Of a stretch of DNA of 64,000 bases, positions 30,773-45,586 are shown piece by piece. Source of the DNA: Mesostigma viride (Eukaryota; Streptophyta; Mesostigmatophyceae; Mesostigmatales; Mesostigmataceae); NCBI GenBank assembly GCA_009746045.1, contig RPFO01000065.1:229845-293844 (forward strand). Direction: 5' to 3'. The notes beneath the pieces are model-generated. The model was not told where the DNA came from. It was given only the letters and a program-made list of their open reading frames with translations, and searched no databases. Every line of letters begins with the position of its first letter. The stretch's first letter is position 1. Made by a program: the position numbers and the translations under genes.

Positions 30773-33700
30773 ACGGGGGTCGGTAGTCCCTACCGTACAA
30801 GAGATAGAAAGGAAACAAGTAAGCTACTATAAGAGTACTATGTCCCAACCCCGGTTCACCCGCGGGTTAGTAATACCTTTTCCTCTAGAGGTTGATACAC
30901 AGGACCAACCCTGACGTAGTAGCATGAAACAGGATGACAGGATCATTCCGCCATCCGTCATAAAACTCTCACAACCATCTCAGTGACCGCCGTTGTTGAC
31001 GCGCCGATCCACTGGAGCCACCTTAGGGGGCGCCACCGCGTGCCCTATCCCATCCACATAATAATGCACAGTCCATGTAATCGCGCGCAACCAGTACCGA
31101 GGTCCTGAGCAGCCTCAAACTTGATGAAATGTTGACCATAGGGGTACTATGTCCCAGCCCTTGTGCACCAACGGGCCAGTGAAACCAGGTCCCCCCAGAC
31201 TTGCCACGCAAGGGCAACTCTTTATATAGCCAATCGGGCTTGTCAGCAAGAGGGAATATTTTTCCTGCATACAACTTGATGATCCGGCCGACGAGGTGGC
31301 CAGTCATGTATCCCGTCCAGCCGAAACCCAGCCTTACAGCGCGACTGATGCGCGTAATCACATGACGATTAAGAAGTACTACTAGCGTCGACGACGGTGA
31401 GGCACAGCATGCAGTGCAGGCCCCATGCTCAGAAGCGAGGGCGTGCACCAGAAGAATCTGATCCATCGCCTCACTACCGACAGTTGTACGCGTCCTCTCA
31501 AATACAGGCGCGCCGTGAGCCAATTACCGACCATGCAACGTGGCCGTCCCTGGCCGCCGCTGGAGTGGCTGTATAGCGGGGGAAGCCCTAGCGTGGCCGC
31601 TAGAGTGCGCCTCCCCTGCACCTGCGAACGCATGCAGGTGCCCGCAAGGCCCTAGTGTGTCCACTAGAGTGCGCCCTGCCGTCTCTATCCAGCGCAGGAA
31701 ACAGGCAAAGTCGATCAACACCGGAAACTTGGATAATATGGCCAAAACTAGCAGGGCCCCAGCGTGTCCACACTGGAGTGCGCCCTGCCAACTCCTCCAC
31801 GAAGCTGCAGTAGTTTAGGCACAACACCACTCCGGCCGACGTGCATAGACCGAGCAGTCGCCGGTCCCCGCATTCCTTACTGCCAATGTGCCTGAACTCC
31901 ACCGCAAGCGAGGGAAAACTCCTCAGCTCGCAGTCACACCCTCCGTGACACTTGCACAGCAAGAGCACGGTTGATGTTTGCGCAGGCCCATAAGCATGTG
32001 ATGCTCAAGGCCGCCGACGTGGACTGCATAGCGCCCGCAATGCCCGCACTTATATAATGCAATGGGCAGGTCGGGGAGTGACACGCCTTGCAGGAACTGC
32101 CGTATCAGTAACGTTGCCCCTGCGAGACACCGTGCTGCTCATGGAGTAGGGCCGAAGCAACCCCGCAGTCCCAAACATGAAGAGCTCCTCGGGCTCGATC
32201 GCGCCCAGCCCACAGGTGCTCAAGCACATACAGCGATCGTGGACCGGGGTCAATGCCGCACACGGCCGATCACCGCCTGTCCACCCCGCTTGACTGTCTT
32301 GCCCAGGATCCCCATTCCCGCAACAGAAACACGCCCCTATGTATGCAGACCCCACCGCGCATCGCCACATCCCCCACTCGAAGCTTGAAGGCCTCTCACC
32401 ACCCCTGTACCATTGCATGGCCATGGGGTATAGTACATTTTGAAGCCCACACAGCCCGCCCGCCATGCACATGGAACGCCCTGCTCTGAGTCCCTCATCC
32501 ATGCAACCTCGTAGGCGCGCGGACACGAGCCACTTGCAAATCACGCTCGATCGGCCTCCACCAGTGGTGCAAGGGAACAACTCCCTACCGGGCTCAGCCC
32601 ACAGGAGGGACGCGAACACTGCGCGATGGTAGCCATGCACAGGGTCGCGGGCAGTGACTAGGTGCTCAGACTCCAGCAGCTCGATCCTGCCTGCCTCTCA
32701 GTCTCGGGTCGCCGTTACTACAGTCCCCGTGACTCGCCCTCGACGGCCCGATCCCGCACGTCCCATGTACCTCAGTGCTCTGCCATGGCTCAGCGCGCGT
32801 CAGCGCCGGGTCCGCTCAGAGCGGATGTACCGGCCCTATGCAGTGATACCGGTGTTACTCGGACACCGGCAGTCTGCGGGGCGACAGCGCCACATCATGT
32901 GGCATCGGCACCATGCACGCGCACTGTTGAGGCGGTGAGACAATGACCGGACACCGCCACCTGCTTCTGATGCAACCACGACCGGCACCAGCGCAACCAG
33001 TGCAACCACGACCGGCTGGGTCATCCACCACTACTGCCGGCAGTACGTGCTGTCGCCATGCAACTGCACCGTGCCCGCATATGCTTGCAGCCCCGGGGGC
33101 CCTTACTCCCGACGGTCGCGGCGGACGCGGGCGCGCCCTGCATGCACGGTTACTCGAGCCCAGGAGTGCCCTGACCCAGCTAGGCGTCGACTCAATGCCG
33201 GGGTAGCCAATTGGTTGGCTACCGACAATTCAACAAGGTGCTGTACATCTGTTTGCCGGCCGACCACGATTCAGTACAGGCTCCGCCCTGCCTGATCGCC
33301 CAGTCGCATCGGGGTTGCAACAGCCTCCACGCACCGTGCCGTCTCCATGCACCGTGTCGCAATGGTGAAATTAATCACGTACGGGTGCACGAGAAGCGAG
33401 GCGCGTCCCTCATGCGCCAGGAAGTCAGGGAGCCGTGACTCATAGCCGCCAGCCGGAAGACTCCCTATAATAATACTTGGCCGCGTGCCATGGGACTCCG
33501 CGTCCGTTGGTCACGCGGGACGCGACGTGCAGTCAGGCCGTAGTCTGGGGTCACTGGCACTCGCTGCCGAATCCGGCATCCCACGCGGAGATGCCTCGGT
33601 ACGGACGCCTTAGTAGTAGAATCATCAAGCATCCGGTGAGCCCATGTCCAAAAAGGCCAGGACCATGTGCACATGCGGTGCTGAGTGCCTGACGTGGTCC

Positions 33701-34200
33701 TCTTCGGGACGACCCGTTCAAGCCCACCGCCAACTGCAGATTATCCCATAGAGAATATATCATGGAGAAAATATATTATATAGAAAATAGAGAATATCGA
33801 AAATATATAATATCCGCACGCTGGCGCATCGATCCCTGGCATGGCAGTAGAAGGGTCGTCGGATCCACGCGCGGCTGCGCATCGATCCCTGGCATGGCAG
33901 TAGAAGGGTCGTCGGATCCACGCGCGGCTGCGGTGGATTCCTACATAGATGGCCGGCTCGATCCAAAGCCGAACCGTGCCGATCATACAGGAGCTAGATA
34001 TAATTAAGAAGAGTATGGTATCATAAAGAAGTGTAGTGGACCAGTACAGGTACTTAGTATATAAAAGGTAGGTATAGTAAAGAAGTATATGGTATTATTA
34101 GTAGCCATCTGGTTTCATACTCCCTGAGACCGACCCCTCCCCTTCCCCCGGGGACGACGCGTCCACGCGATCGTCCAATTACTGCCAAGGAGTCAAGGAT
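30773..34200. other. Pol-less 3' interior of element 2
   Basis: About 3.4 kb where RT, RNase H and integrase would be expected, but no such motifs are seen in any frame. A 166-residue frame on - (31023-31523, with GKIFPLADKPDWLYKELPLRG) could be real but is unrecognised. A 28-bp block (tgtgtccactagagtgcgccctgcc and variants) recurs near 31590, 31655 and 31765. A 53-bp exact tandem duplication occupies 33827-33932. Confidence 0.6.
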
Positions 34201-34204
34201 GCTG

Positions 34205-34570
34205 GACCGCCGTGTAATGCTATGTGCCCTATACTCGCTGTCAGGGCACCAAAAGGAACCATCGGGAAACCAAACCACTCGCCGGCGCACGCGAATGTCC
34301 ACATCCTGCGCGTCCAAAGTCGAGCCCAATGATGATGTCCGCTGCGCCCAGCGGTGCGATGGTCGCAGCCAGGTCGAACGGGGTGCCTTGCAGCACACCT
34401 TTGATACCTGCCAGACCGGGCGATTGGTGTTGGCGACCATCCGAGTGGGTCAGATGCACGGCCGTCCGGTGTGGGGGCTGGGCGTCAGGCCTAGCCGGCG
34501 CACCAGTGCCGCGTTGAGGAAGGACGTGGAAGCGCCTGTGTCGACCAAAAACTTGACCTCCATGACGGTG
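34205..34570 (-). pseudogene. Retropepsin-like protease remnant of element 2
   Basis: The - strand encodes KFLVDTGASTSFLNAALV (aspartic protease active-site DTGA motif), then, after a one-base frame change near 34455, GGR-type flap residues and AADIIIGLDF, the usual Ty3/gypsy protease C-terminal motif. A stop in the original frame follows the shift. It would cleave Gag-Pol but is broken here. Confidence 0.65.
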
Positions 34571-34737
34571 GGTTGGCCGTGTCTGAATATATTATTACAT
34601 TCCCATATAAATATCCCATTACCGCCAACGGTACCCTATATAAAACCACTAGTGCTAGACGCCTAATAGTAATTTCCCATTACCGCCAACGGCGTCTATG
34701 CATGGGGTCAGTGTATGATTCCAAACACCCCCCCTTA

Positions 34738-34857
34738 CTGCTGATAGCATGATAACAGGGTGACCTGCTACGGTGCAGGACCAATGCACCCTTCGTACTA
34801 CTGACATCATGATAACAGGGTGACCTGCTACTGTGCAGGACCAATGCACCCTTGGTA
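34738..34857. repeat. 60-bp tandem duplication in element 2
   Basis: Two copies of a unit containing catgataacagggtgacc, tgcaggaccaatgcaccctt and gtactactga or gtatttggta. Confidence 0.85.
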
Positions 34858-35118
34858 TTTGGTACAGATGTGGGGCAAAACAGACACCCCCCCCTTGCCC
34901 TACACAGGTGGGCATTCTCAGAATGGCTAAGGTGGCCAGCCACTAGGACTGGAAAAGCGCACCGGAATGAACATATTATAAAAATATAATTATGAGTTAA
35001 ATATACTTATATAATATATATTGTAGTATGCTTCCCAGCGGCAAACTCGTAACCGGCCACTGCTGGTGACTCAAAGGTCGCACGCTGTCGATCTCATTGA
35101 CCGCGCGCAGCACCATCT

Positions 35119-35297
35119 TGTTTCGTTTAAGTGGCCAGCCGGAGCGGCTGCTTAAGTTTTAGCGGACAAGTGTTCGAAGCGCGTCATTGGTGAATTACTT
35201 GGGGAACTTGGGTTTCCCCGCGAAACTCCAACCGCACGTTCAGATTTCCAAATCTCAAGTAAAGTTCGGCGGAACTTTCTGAACGGGGGCAGTTGAC
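35119..35297 (-). repeat. Segment shared with element 1
   Basis: Reverse-complement match to 15535-15713. Partial further copies lie at 35393-35450 and 35866-35895. Confidence 0.8.
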
Positions 35298-35750
35298 GAG
35301 CAGCATTCCTCCGGACGAATGAATTGCGTTTCATACTTGCGCAAAATTTTGAAAGGTATAGCTTGCGTGCAGCCCTACTAAAATTTGCGCGGACGTTCAG
35401 ATTTCCAAATCTCAAGTAAAGTTCGACGGAAATTTCTGAACGGGGGTAGTTGGCGGGGAGCGTTCCTCCAGACGAATGAAATGCATTCCATACTTGCGCA
35501 AAATTTTGAAAGGTACCTTGCGTGCAGCCCTACTAAAATTTGCGCGAAGTGTGGGACTGAAAATTCGTAACGGAAAATTTTTGGTAGTTGCCGTCACTTC
35601 CTCTTGTGCAAGCGTGTGAAAATGAAAATTCGTAACGGAAACGTTTTGGTAGTTGCCGTCACTTCATTTTGCGCGAGTGTTGGGCTGAAAATTCGTAACG
35701 GAAACTTTTGGGTAGTTGGCGTCACTTCCTTTCGTTCGACTGAAAATTCG
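35226..35750. repeat. Two tandem arrays in element 2
   Basis: A unit of about 165-170 bp (cgttcagatttccaaatctc... to ...ctaaaatttgcgcg) occurs about twice (35238-35560). It is followed by about three copies of a 64-bp unit (gaaaattcgtaacgg...ggtagttgYcgtcacttc, about 35559-35750). Confidence 0.8.
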
Positions 35751-35846
35751 CTGAAATTCGCTGAATTCGTACCGTAGCCTAAGTTTTAGTACCTCGAAGT
35801 GACGGAGTACCTGAAAATTTGCCCACAAGTACACTTGGCAGCGCGC

Positions 35847-37938
<2,092 letters not shown>

Positions 37939-39149
37939 GGTGCTCGTACCGATACCTTACACAGCAGGCAACACCTCCCCAGAAAGAAAGAGAGAGAGGG
38001 AGAGAGTGCAACCACGTGCTATAGATCTTATATATGTAGGACCTAGTACTATTCCCTAGTAATAATCTCTTCTACTGTTTGCTGGGGCCAATGGTCAACT
38101 GAGAGAAGGTCACTGTAACTGCTGTCCCCTCCCCCTGACTGCTGAGCGTGGGTGGTTTAGAGCATTCACGTGTAGTGTGCATCCCCTCAGGCAATGGCAT
38201 GTGTTCCCTAACACCTATCTGCGTCCATGATGTTATCAAATCCCTTCCACTTGGCACTAGAGTCTTTAGACATTATCTTATCCTTGATGTGTTCTTCACA
38301 TGCCTTCCAACTGTAAAATATGGCTGGTCTACCCTCGCCCCCATCATGGGCCACGGCATAGTAAGGAAATCCAGATTGACCACCCTTATTTATTCTGTTG
38401 CGTCTGGGCATGTTACATCATAGGCTGGCAGAGGCTTGCAAGCAGGAGAGAAGGAGGGGATCCCAGGCTACCTCTAGGTGCAGTGACCTTTACCAACACA
38501 AACGAGGGAGAAGCACAGAGTCTAACACAGCACACGCCCGAGCTTTCCGCGGAACGGGCTATACGCACACACGGAGGTAAACACCGTCAACACAGTCGGC
38601 AACAGCCAGACGGTATCCACCCCCACGACCCCTTGCAGGTCAAACAACGAATGGCCGTCTCCGCGACGTCCATGGGCTCCAACGACATTTACAACCTATA
38701 GAGGGTACAACATATAACATAAACCCCCTACGCGTGCGGTCCCGGAGAGAAAGCGAGCTCGCCAGCTAGCCTTCAGCAGGCATAGCTTGTAAAGAAAGAA
38801 TTCTAACTAGGGGACGTACCATCTTCGATGACGTTAATCCCTCCTGAGCTGGCCGCCACCCGGTGTCGTTGAAGGCAAGCCCTGGCCGCCACTAGGTGTC
38901 GTTGAAAACAGGAGAGCTGAACGCTATCGTTGACAGCACCTCACCACAGGACTATTGCTAGCCCCGCCGAGTATCCCAGACTGGCCGCTTGCTGCCTAGG
39001 TCGTCGTTGAATCCCTTTACGGGCTGGCCGCCGGCCTGTCAGCAATCGTTGAATTCCGGAACCTCTACCTACGCCAAGCTCCGCCTTGGTATCCTAATTG
39101 GCTCACTAACCCTCTCCGCGAGAGTTAGCTAACCTTTCCAGCACATTTC
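37939..39149 (-). other. 5' leader of element 2
   Basis: Between primer site and gag. No gene is recognised. Short degenerate repeats (ctggccgcc...gtcgttgaa) recur at about 38850-39050. Confidence 0.6.
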
Positions 39150-39161
39150 CTCCGACAACCA
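39150..39161 (-). other. Primer-binding site of element 2
   Basis: The - strand reads TGGTTGTCGGAG one base after the LTR. It resembles the site of element 1 (TGGTATCGGAGG) and is a degraded iMet-type site. Confidence 0.65.
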
Positions 39162-39162
39162 G

Positions 39163-39831
39163 TGTTACGTCCCAGCCCAGACACACCTAGCCTGAGCCAC
39201 GTAGCGAAAGATCTACCATGCCGGAATTAGGAAGATTCAAGGTGGCCTAATGCAGATTGCGCTTCACGACTGGGGTCGTGAGATATCTGGCACCGCGACT
39301 TGATGCCAAGCTACTTAATACACACTTATAATGGCTAGCAATACCAATTACAAATGGATAGTCGCCCCAGGTTTAATGTGTAGGCGTATTCGCACTTATC
39401 ATTCATCAAACCAAGAGGACGAGACTCTCGTCCTCGGACCAATTTCACCTAGGTCTGCCACTATGCTGGCAAGGGGCGCCGACATGGCGCCGACCTTCCA
39501 AAGCATGCAGTTCCACACAAGATCCTCGGGTCGACATCGACCCTCGCCTACAGAATCCACGCATGAGTACAATATCTCAACTAGCTATAAAGTACGCAGC
39601 GCGGCGCGACTGCACCGGCCCCTAGAAGATACACGCATACAACAACCTAGGCCCAAAATAACTGGTCCGAATCACCCAAACTGTCATAGTTCCATACAAA
39701 AGTCCTGACCAAGGGACAATTCCCAAATTAAGTCCCGAAATGAGTCCCAAAGTCCTACGGACCATGACAACAAGTCAAACTACATAATTTATTCCATTGT
39801 TACGTCCGTCCAAAAGGGCCGGGACGTAACA
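39163..39831 (-). repeat. 5' LTR of element 2
   Basis: 669 bp, nearly identical to 30092-30759, followed by the target duplication CGTGA at 39832-39836. Confidence 0.95.
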
Positions 39832-39836
39832 CGTGA

Positions 39837-41411
39837 CTCTCCAACGGGAGCACGAGTTTAGTTAGTTAAGGGGACTCGCACGTCCAAAAGCCTGGAAAAC
39901 AGACTTTAGTGAGTATCAGTTCCAATGCACATGGGAAAAATCTAGTGATGATTGGGTACCATAAATATGATGTTTGGACATTCATACCACCACTTGTTGG
40001 GGGTACTACCCCCAACCACGCACCGGTGGCGAGCTAAAAATAGAAAAAGACGCTATTTATGGGATATTTTGCCCAAGACAAACCACTTGTCTAAATGACT
40101 TGCCCATACATACCTGCAAAGTTCCCCCACTTTTTAAAAAGCTGGGCTATTTACATGGCCAAAATGGTCACATTTGTTTGAGTTATTAATTTTCCCGCAA
40201 AATGGGTACTTTTTTTAGCAAAAAAAAATAAATCAAATCATTAACACATCAGATTGGGTCATCCATACATACAAAATTCCACTGAGTAGGGGGAAACACA
40301 CTGCCAAAATCTGAGCTCAATCTGACACCCCTAGCTCAAGTTATTGACTTTCCCGTGATGCCACCTGGGTAGACGCTAAAAGAGAATTGAGCTAGTGCTG
40401 AGCCAAAATGACATCTGTTTTGCTACCCTAGACACCCAAAAACATGCCCACATTGATCACGGAGTGTGAGGAGGATGTCCGGAGCCTCATACGCCCCACC
40501 CCTCCATCGGCACAGCCAGCCTTGTGAGTCTACCCTTAACAACAAGGCTGGTAGGACGACACGCCTGAGCAGCATATGTAATGCCTATCTCAGGCTAATA
40601 ATGTGTGATTTTGTGCCAACAACCAAGTTGTTTCACCCAACAATGTTCACATTAAAAACCCTCTTCCAAAATGCCCAACAAGCCGGACACGTGGAGGACC
40701 ACACACGCAGTATATAAAGAGAAAATAAGCTGCCTTTTATCCAGCCAACCTGTGGCTAGCTGCTCTGGTTAGCATGACAAAGGCTATCATTTACTCAGTG
40801 GGAAAGGTGAAGAGACCGTTGGAACAACCTACCTGACGCATGTGCCACCAAAGCATTGTGTCCCACAAAATGCACACTGCCTCCTTTCTAACAAGCACGA
40901 GCCACTTTCTTTAGGAGACAGGTGCCAGCTCGTCAGTGTCTGGGGAAAATGATGCCGCTGCTTAGGAAGACCGCGTGAATTTCCTCGAACACAACTGTCT
41001 ATAAAGCAAAAGAAATTTCAGAGAAGCATGGAAATAAAAGCATTACACCTTCCCGACAGGTTGTGTGCCACGCGCTGCAGAAAGCCAGCCATGTCACAGA
41101 CGAACTTGCTAAAAGACATCCAGGAATCCAGCGATGCAGCGCCAGGACCCGCAACTTACTGGCAGCATCTGGCCGGAAAGAAGGCAAAAAGCTTACGCTC
41201 AACGAGCTAAGAAAGCAGGAAAACGGTAGATTAAGACGTTTAATACAAGAACGTACCATAACGGGCATTTATTCGTGCCCAGGCGCGCAAGAAAGGCCAC
41301 CCTTTCATGGAGAGGTTGGGCACACATCGCGCAGGCCTAATGTTATCTTACTGCAAAATGACGGGAAAGGTAAAGATAGCAGCGGGAATTTTTACGGCTT
41401 TAGAAACATCA
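39837..41411. other. Intergenic, with MITE fragment from 39991
   Basis: 39991 begins CACTTGTTGGGGGTAC...accacgcaccggtggcgagctaaa, matching the right end of the MITE at 13247-13765 and its internal gacgctattta. No partner end was found, so it is truncated. Frames at 40466-40717 and 41063-41479 are not convincing genes. Confidence 0.55.
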
Positions 41412-41415
41412 TTAA

Positions 41416-42019
41416 GGGGACTCGGCGCGGCGAATATTTTCCGCGCCAAAAAAATTCCGCGGTACCCTCCGTACCGTGAAAAGTGGGTGCACGGTGCGCG
41501 CACCCCTTGCGGAAGTGGCCATGGCGACTGCTTTTAGACGAAACGTGACAAATCTGGCTCGCGGAAAGCAGAAAAAATGCTCGATTCTTGGAGAAAATTA
41601 GTTACTGATTCTAATTTATGGTGGGATAGTTGCGATCTATAATGTCGCGGGCTCTTCTAGCTTCCATTAGGACCATCAAAACTGGCAACAATCGACAATC
41701 ACACCTGCAGGCATCCATTATACTTTATTCATCCCGACAGAAATTCAGGCCGGACCCCCCCTGCCGATGGTAAAGAAAAAGAGCCCGCGACATTATAGAT
41801 CGCAACTATCCCACCATAAATTAGAATCAATAACTAATTTTCTCCAAGAATCGAGCATTTTTTCTGCTTTCCGCGAGCCAGATTTGTCACGTTTTGTCTA
41901 AAAGCAGTCGCCATGGCCACTTCCGCAAGGGGTGCGCGCACCGTGCACCCACTTTTCACGGTACGGAGGGTACCGCGGAATTTTTTTGGCGCGGAAAATA
42001 TTCGCCGCGCCGAGTCCCC
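41416..42019. mobile_element. 604-bp foldback element flanked by TTAA
   Basis: Left arm 41416-41656 and right arm 41779-42019 are inverted copies of 241 bp with only two differences noticed (about 99 percent identity), around a 122-bp spacer. Ends are GGGGACTCGGCGCGG and its complement. TTAA lies directly on both sides (41412-41415, 42020-42023), consistent with a 4-bp target duplication as in piggyBac-type elements. No protein is encoded. A transcript would fold into a 241-bp hairpin. Confidence 0.9.
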
Positions 42020-42125
42020 TTAATTAATTATAACTAATTAATGGAGATAACATGGTTATGGTTTATGAAATAAAGAGAGTACCAACCCAGAATGAGGCCC
42101 CCTGGCCAGCAACCACGTCCAACAT

Positions 42126-42250
42126 CAAGGAGACAACCAGCGCAGGCCAAAAATCGGGAGAATCCGGACCATGGTAGCTCGAGCCTGCCGTTATCTTGTC
42201 CGCGCGTTTTCATCAAACATCAAGGAGACAACCAGCGCAGGCCAGAAATT
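42126..42250 (+). repeat. Direct repeat of a dispersed 30-bp motif
   Basis: acatcaaggagacaaccagc followed by gcaggcc occurs at about 42124 and 42221, 97 bp apart. Related copies: about 4885 (+) and, in part, 61064 (+) and 61500 (-). Confidence 0.75.
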
Positions 42251-42559
42251 CGTACAACATGGTCACACAGCCAGGGTTTTATTAGCATGCAACAGGTTGG
42301 TTACAGAGAATACATACATATGTACAGCAACCTGTAAGAGTCAACACTTGGGCTGCCCTTTCAAGGCCCATCTGCATCGAGGCCTAAGGCTCATTACAAG
42401 GTCCTTTAGACCCTTCTGCAACCCCATGACAGGGTCAGGTGAGATTCTCAGCCAGGGGAAGTGACTTCCACCCTGACTCCTGTCAACCAGAGTGTACTTT
42501 TAACTCTGGATGACCGGCTGTAAGCCAACACTGGCTGCCCAGCCCACTGGGGACACTCC

Positions 42560-43975
42560 CACCTAGAGCAAGGCTTGTTGGTCTCTATGGCACCGGCGTC
42601 CCCCCCCTTGGAGTCCATGAGCCCATGGAGGAGAGGGTACTGCAGCACAGCCTTCTCCTCCAGCTTGGTGAGAGCATCTGCAGGGTTATCCACGCCAGCC
42701 ACATGTTCAATGTTAGCTAAGCAGGACACATCCTTGACAAACAAGTAATCAAGGTCCCTGCTCCTGGCAAGGCTGCTGCCTGTGCACAAACTGCACCATG
42801 CCCATGCTGTCAATCTTCACCAGTGTGTGCAGCTGCAAATGATAGGAAGCTACTTGACATAGCTGGTAAAACAGCTCCCTCAAGTAAAGAGCTGAATGTA
42901 GCCCCTCACAGATTGCCCTGCACTCAGCAATGTCACTGCTGGGTGTTACCCTGTTCTGCAACCGACTGTACCAGCAGACTAGAGAGGACTGATCTTGCAC
43001 TAGGGTGTCAATTAAACGCTGCTGCCCTACCCCTGACCTCTGTGACCTTCCTACTATCCATAGAACTGTCCACATAGAGAACCATGTCAAAAGGCTTGTG
43101 CAAATCCACTGGACCCGGGATGAGAGGGGAAGACAAACGAACAGCCTCTACCACACTGTCAACACCCATGCATGCAACCTCCACCAGCTGGGAATCGGTC
43201 AACCGACTAAATACCAGAAGGTCAGGAGCACAAATGCTGGCCAGCCATGCCAACATACCGCGTATTGTTGCACATCTGGCCTGGGTAATGGGCTCCTGCA
43301 AGGCATCAATGATCTGCTGGGGATAATTCTTACCACCCTCCAGTCTTATAGACCACGAACCCTGCTGCTGGATCATCTTGCCTGCATTCCACAAAACACC
43401 ATGGGCTCATCCTCAACCATGTGTTGGATTTTACCCAGCTCAAACCTCTTCAGTATCCTGGACAAAGTCATCTCCATGCATCCAGGAGGACGACCCATGA
43501 GATGCAGATCATCACCATGCAGGGAGGCAAATACTGGCAGGCCACCATACATAGCTAGCATGGAACAAGCAAGGATCAAATGGGGACACTGAAAACCCAC
43601 AGACAGTTCTGAGGAACTTTTCCAGACTCTTCCTCCAGATGATACACTTGACCTAAGACCTGCTACTCCCTTGAGAATTCTCAGGTACCTTGCTCTCAAT
43701 TCTGCCTTCCACACTGCAGGCACACTAACAAAGAAAGGTGGAATTGTGCGCCAAGTCTCCTTTGCCTCCTCTTGTTCTCCCTTCAGAAAAGCCCTCTTGA
43801 AATCTATCAAAGCAGAGCCATAGGGAATACCTTTGACAAGAAAAGACAAGAAAATGCACAGCAAAATCCTCCACGTGCCATGCAGCATCCCTGGTGTATA
43901 GAGCTCCCCACCTGCTAACTGTCCAATGCTATGGTACTCGGTTACAACTGGCCTGACATGTGGCACCTGCACGCC
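42560..43975 (-). pseudogene. Ty1/copia-like pol fragment
   Basis: On - in several frames: RT with ALIDFKRAFLKG and SLHGDDLHLMG (in place of the usual YVDD); then a connection region (GKMIQQQGSWSIRLEGG..., MLAWLASICAPDLLVFSR); an RNase H segment (SLVCWYSRLQNRVTPSSDIAECRA...); and a C-terminal IEHVAGVDNPADALTKLEE, the standard copia ending. Gag, protease and integrase are missing and no LTRs were found. Frame changes near 43390, 43070 and 42790 mark decay. The active-site variant HGDD may be a mutation. Confidence 0.8.
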
Positions 43976-44921
43976 ATAAATCGTTCATTGGTAACCCAAA
44001 CATTGTGCGACGGAAGTCTGGCCACTTTTTACACAGGGGAGTGCACAACAGGCATCCAAGCACATACATGTCACTTAGCCGGTGCCGGCTAGGCCCTCGA
44101 GTCCACCACGTGTGCGAACACCGCGCTCACTGCCACTCTGAGCAGAACCAGAGGGCCTTTACGCATCATGGTGCTGGCTGCTTAGATGATTCAAAGGCAC
44201 GTCGTTAAAGGAGGTTCAGACCTTCCAGATGTGCGGGGTGACTGGCACTTGTAAGCGACACCTTCACTAGTCCCGCAGAAAACAGCTCTTCCGCATCCCA
44301 CTGCTGCCTTGCTGTGTGCATGTCAACACACCGCACGTTCGCATGGTTGACCGTACGGATGCGCATATTTCATTCGGGTGGGGAGGGCGCCCATATGATG
44401 GACCAGCACACCTGTCAGAACATGCTACCCATCGGCTCTTGTAAGGATGCCCCACACAAGGGGTGGATACATTGTTTAGCCTGGACAACAGGTGCAAACC
44501 ATGTGTCTTCGTGTCCAACGGGGGGCCAAGTATTGGAGGAGAGTGCGTGCCATGAGGGACGCTCGTTGGGCCCGAATAGCAGGGGTGCTAACACCTTCCC
44601 CGAGGCATCCAATCTGTCTCCAGGCCCTTGTCTCAGACAGGTTCAGCTTCCTGCAAGCCAGGGGATGAAGTTATGTACACGGCACGTGTGCTGCTCCCTG
44701 AAGACGGCAAGTGTCCACCACCAAGACCGCCCAATCCCTTCTGCATGTGGCCCATGCTTGGCATCAGTTTGCCCCAATGCTTGGAACCAGTTTGCCCCCA
44801 CGAGCTTGACAACAGTTTGCCCCATGCTTGGCACCAGGTTTGACAGCACATGCCGCGGCCCTGTCCTACAACTGGGGAATCTGACCCTCAAGCTCGAGCG
44901 GTCGCCCTCGCGAAGCCTACT
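43976..44921. other. Intergenic between copia fragment and host-like gene
   Basis: No gene is recognised. 44738-44840 holds about three degenerate copies of a 30-bp unit (catgcttggcaYcagtttgcccc). Confidence 0.5.
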
Positions 44922-45586
44922 CTAATGCGGCGTGGTGGGCGCGCTGGTGGTGGTCGGGTTGTCCATGCTGGTGAAGTGCCCCCCCTCGGGCTGATGGAAG
45001 CGCTGTAGCAGCCGCGAGATCCGGTTGCGACCCTTAACGGGTGTGACCGCGCCCATGGGTGACGCCAGCTGGCTGTCACTGTCGACGTGGTGATCCCCCT
45101 CACTTTCTCTACTGCTGCTCGCTGCCGTCGGGCTACCCGCCGCCACAGGGCTGTTGGCGCCAGGCTGTACCTCGGTGGGGGACGCGGAACTCTTGTCAAC
45201 GGAACCCTTGTCAAAGGAGCTCTTGTCAAGGGTACCCTTATCAGTGGGGCCCTTGCCCACCGCCTTGGGCACGAAGTGGGAGAAATCCAGGGACCTGTGG
45301 CTTTCCATGTCCAGGGACGCGTTGTGCGTCGTGCTGCCGTCATGAGTGGTGCGCCGCAAGTGGTCCAGGGCCGTCCGTTGGGGGGACGTCTGATCTGCAT
45401 CGCTGATGCTGCTGCGCCGCGCATTGCCCGTGCTGTCGCCATGTCCGAACCCCTCGGCGGCGCCCCCAAAGGTTGGGCTACCGGGCAGCCGTGAGAGGAT
45501 GGAGTGAGCGATCTTCTTCGCACCGGTGGATATGGAGGTGCGGCGGGGGCTAGCGCCGGCACGCGTGCGTGCTTCATCTTCTGAGG
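44922..45586 (-). CDS. Host-like gene, last exon (Ser/Thr-rich tail)
   Basis: The acceptor (catcgatgcag, AG at 45588-45587) opens a 665-nt exon in phase 1, matching the exon at 46321-46399, and it ends with the stop at 44922. The 221-residue tail is Ser/Thr/Pro/Asp-rich and likely disordered: RRTSISTGAKKIAHSILSRLPGS, SLDFSHFVPKAVGKGPTDKG, then short DKSSFDKGSVDK repeats, and GRNRISRLLQRFHQPEGG near the end. Several RRxS sites could be phosphorylated. GC-rich codon use differs from the surrounding retroelements. I do not recognise the family. Exons in order on -: 49245-49050, 48372-48158, 46399-46321, 45586-44922. Confidence 0.6.
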
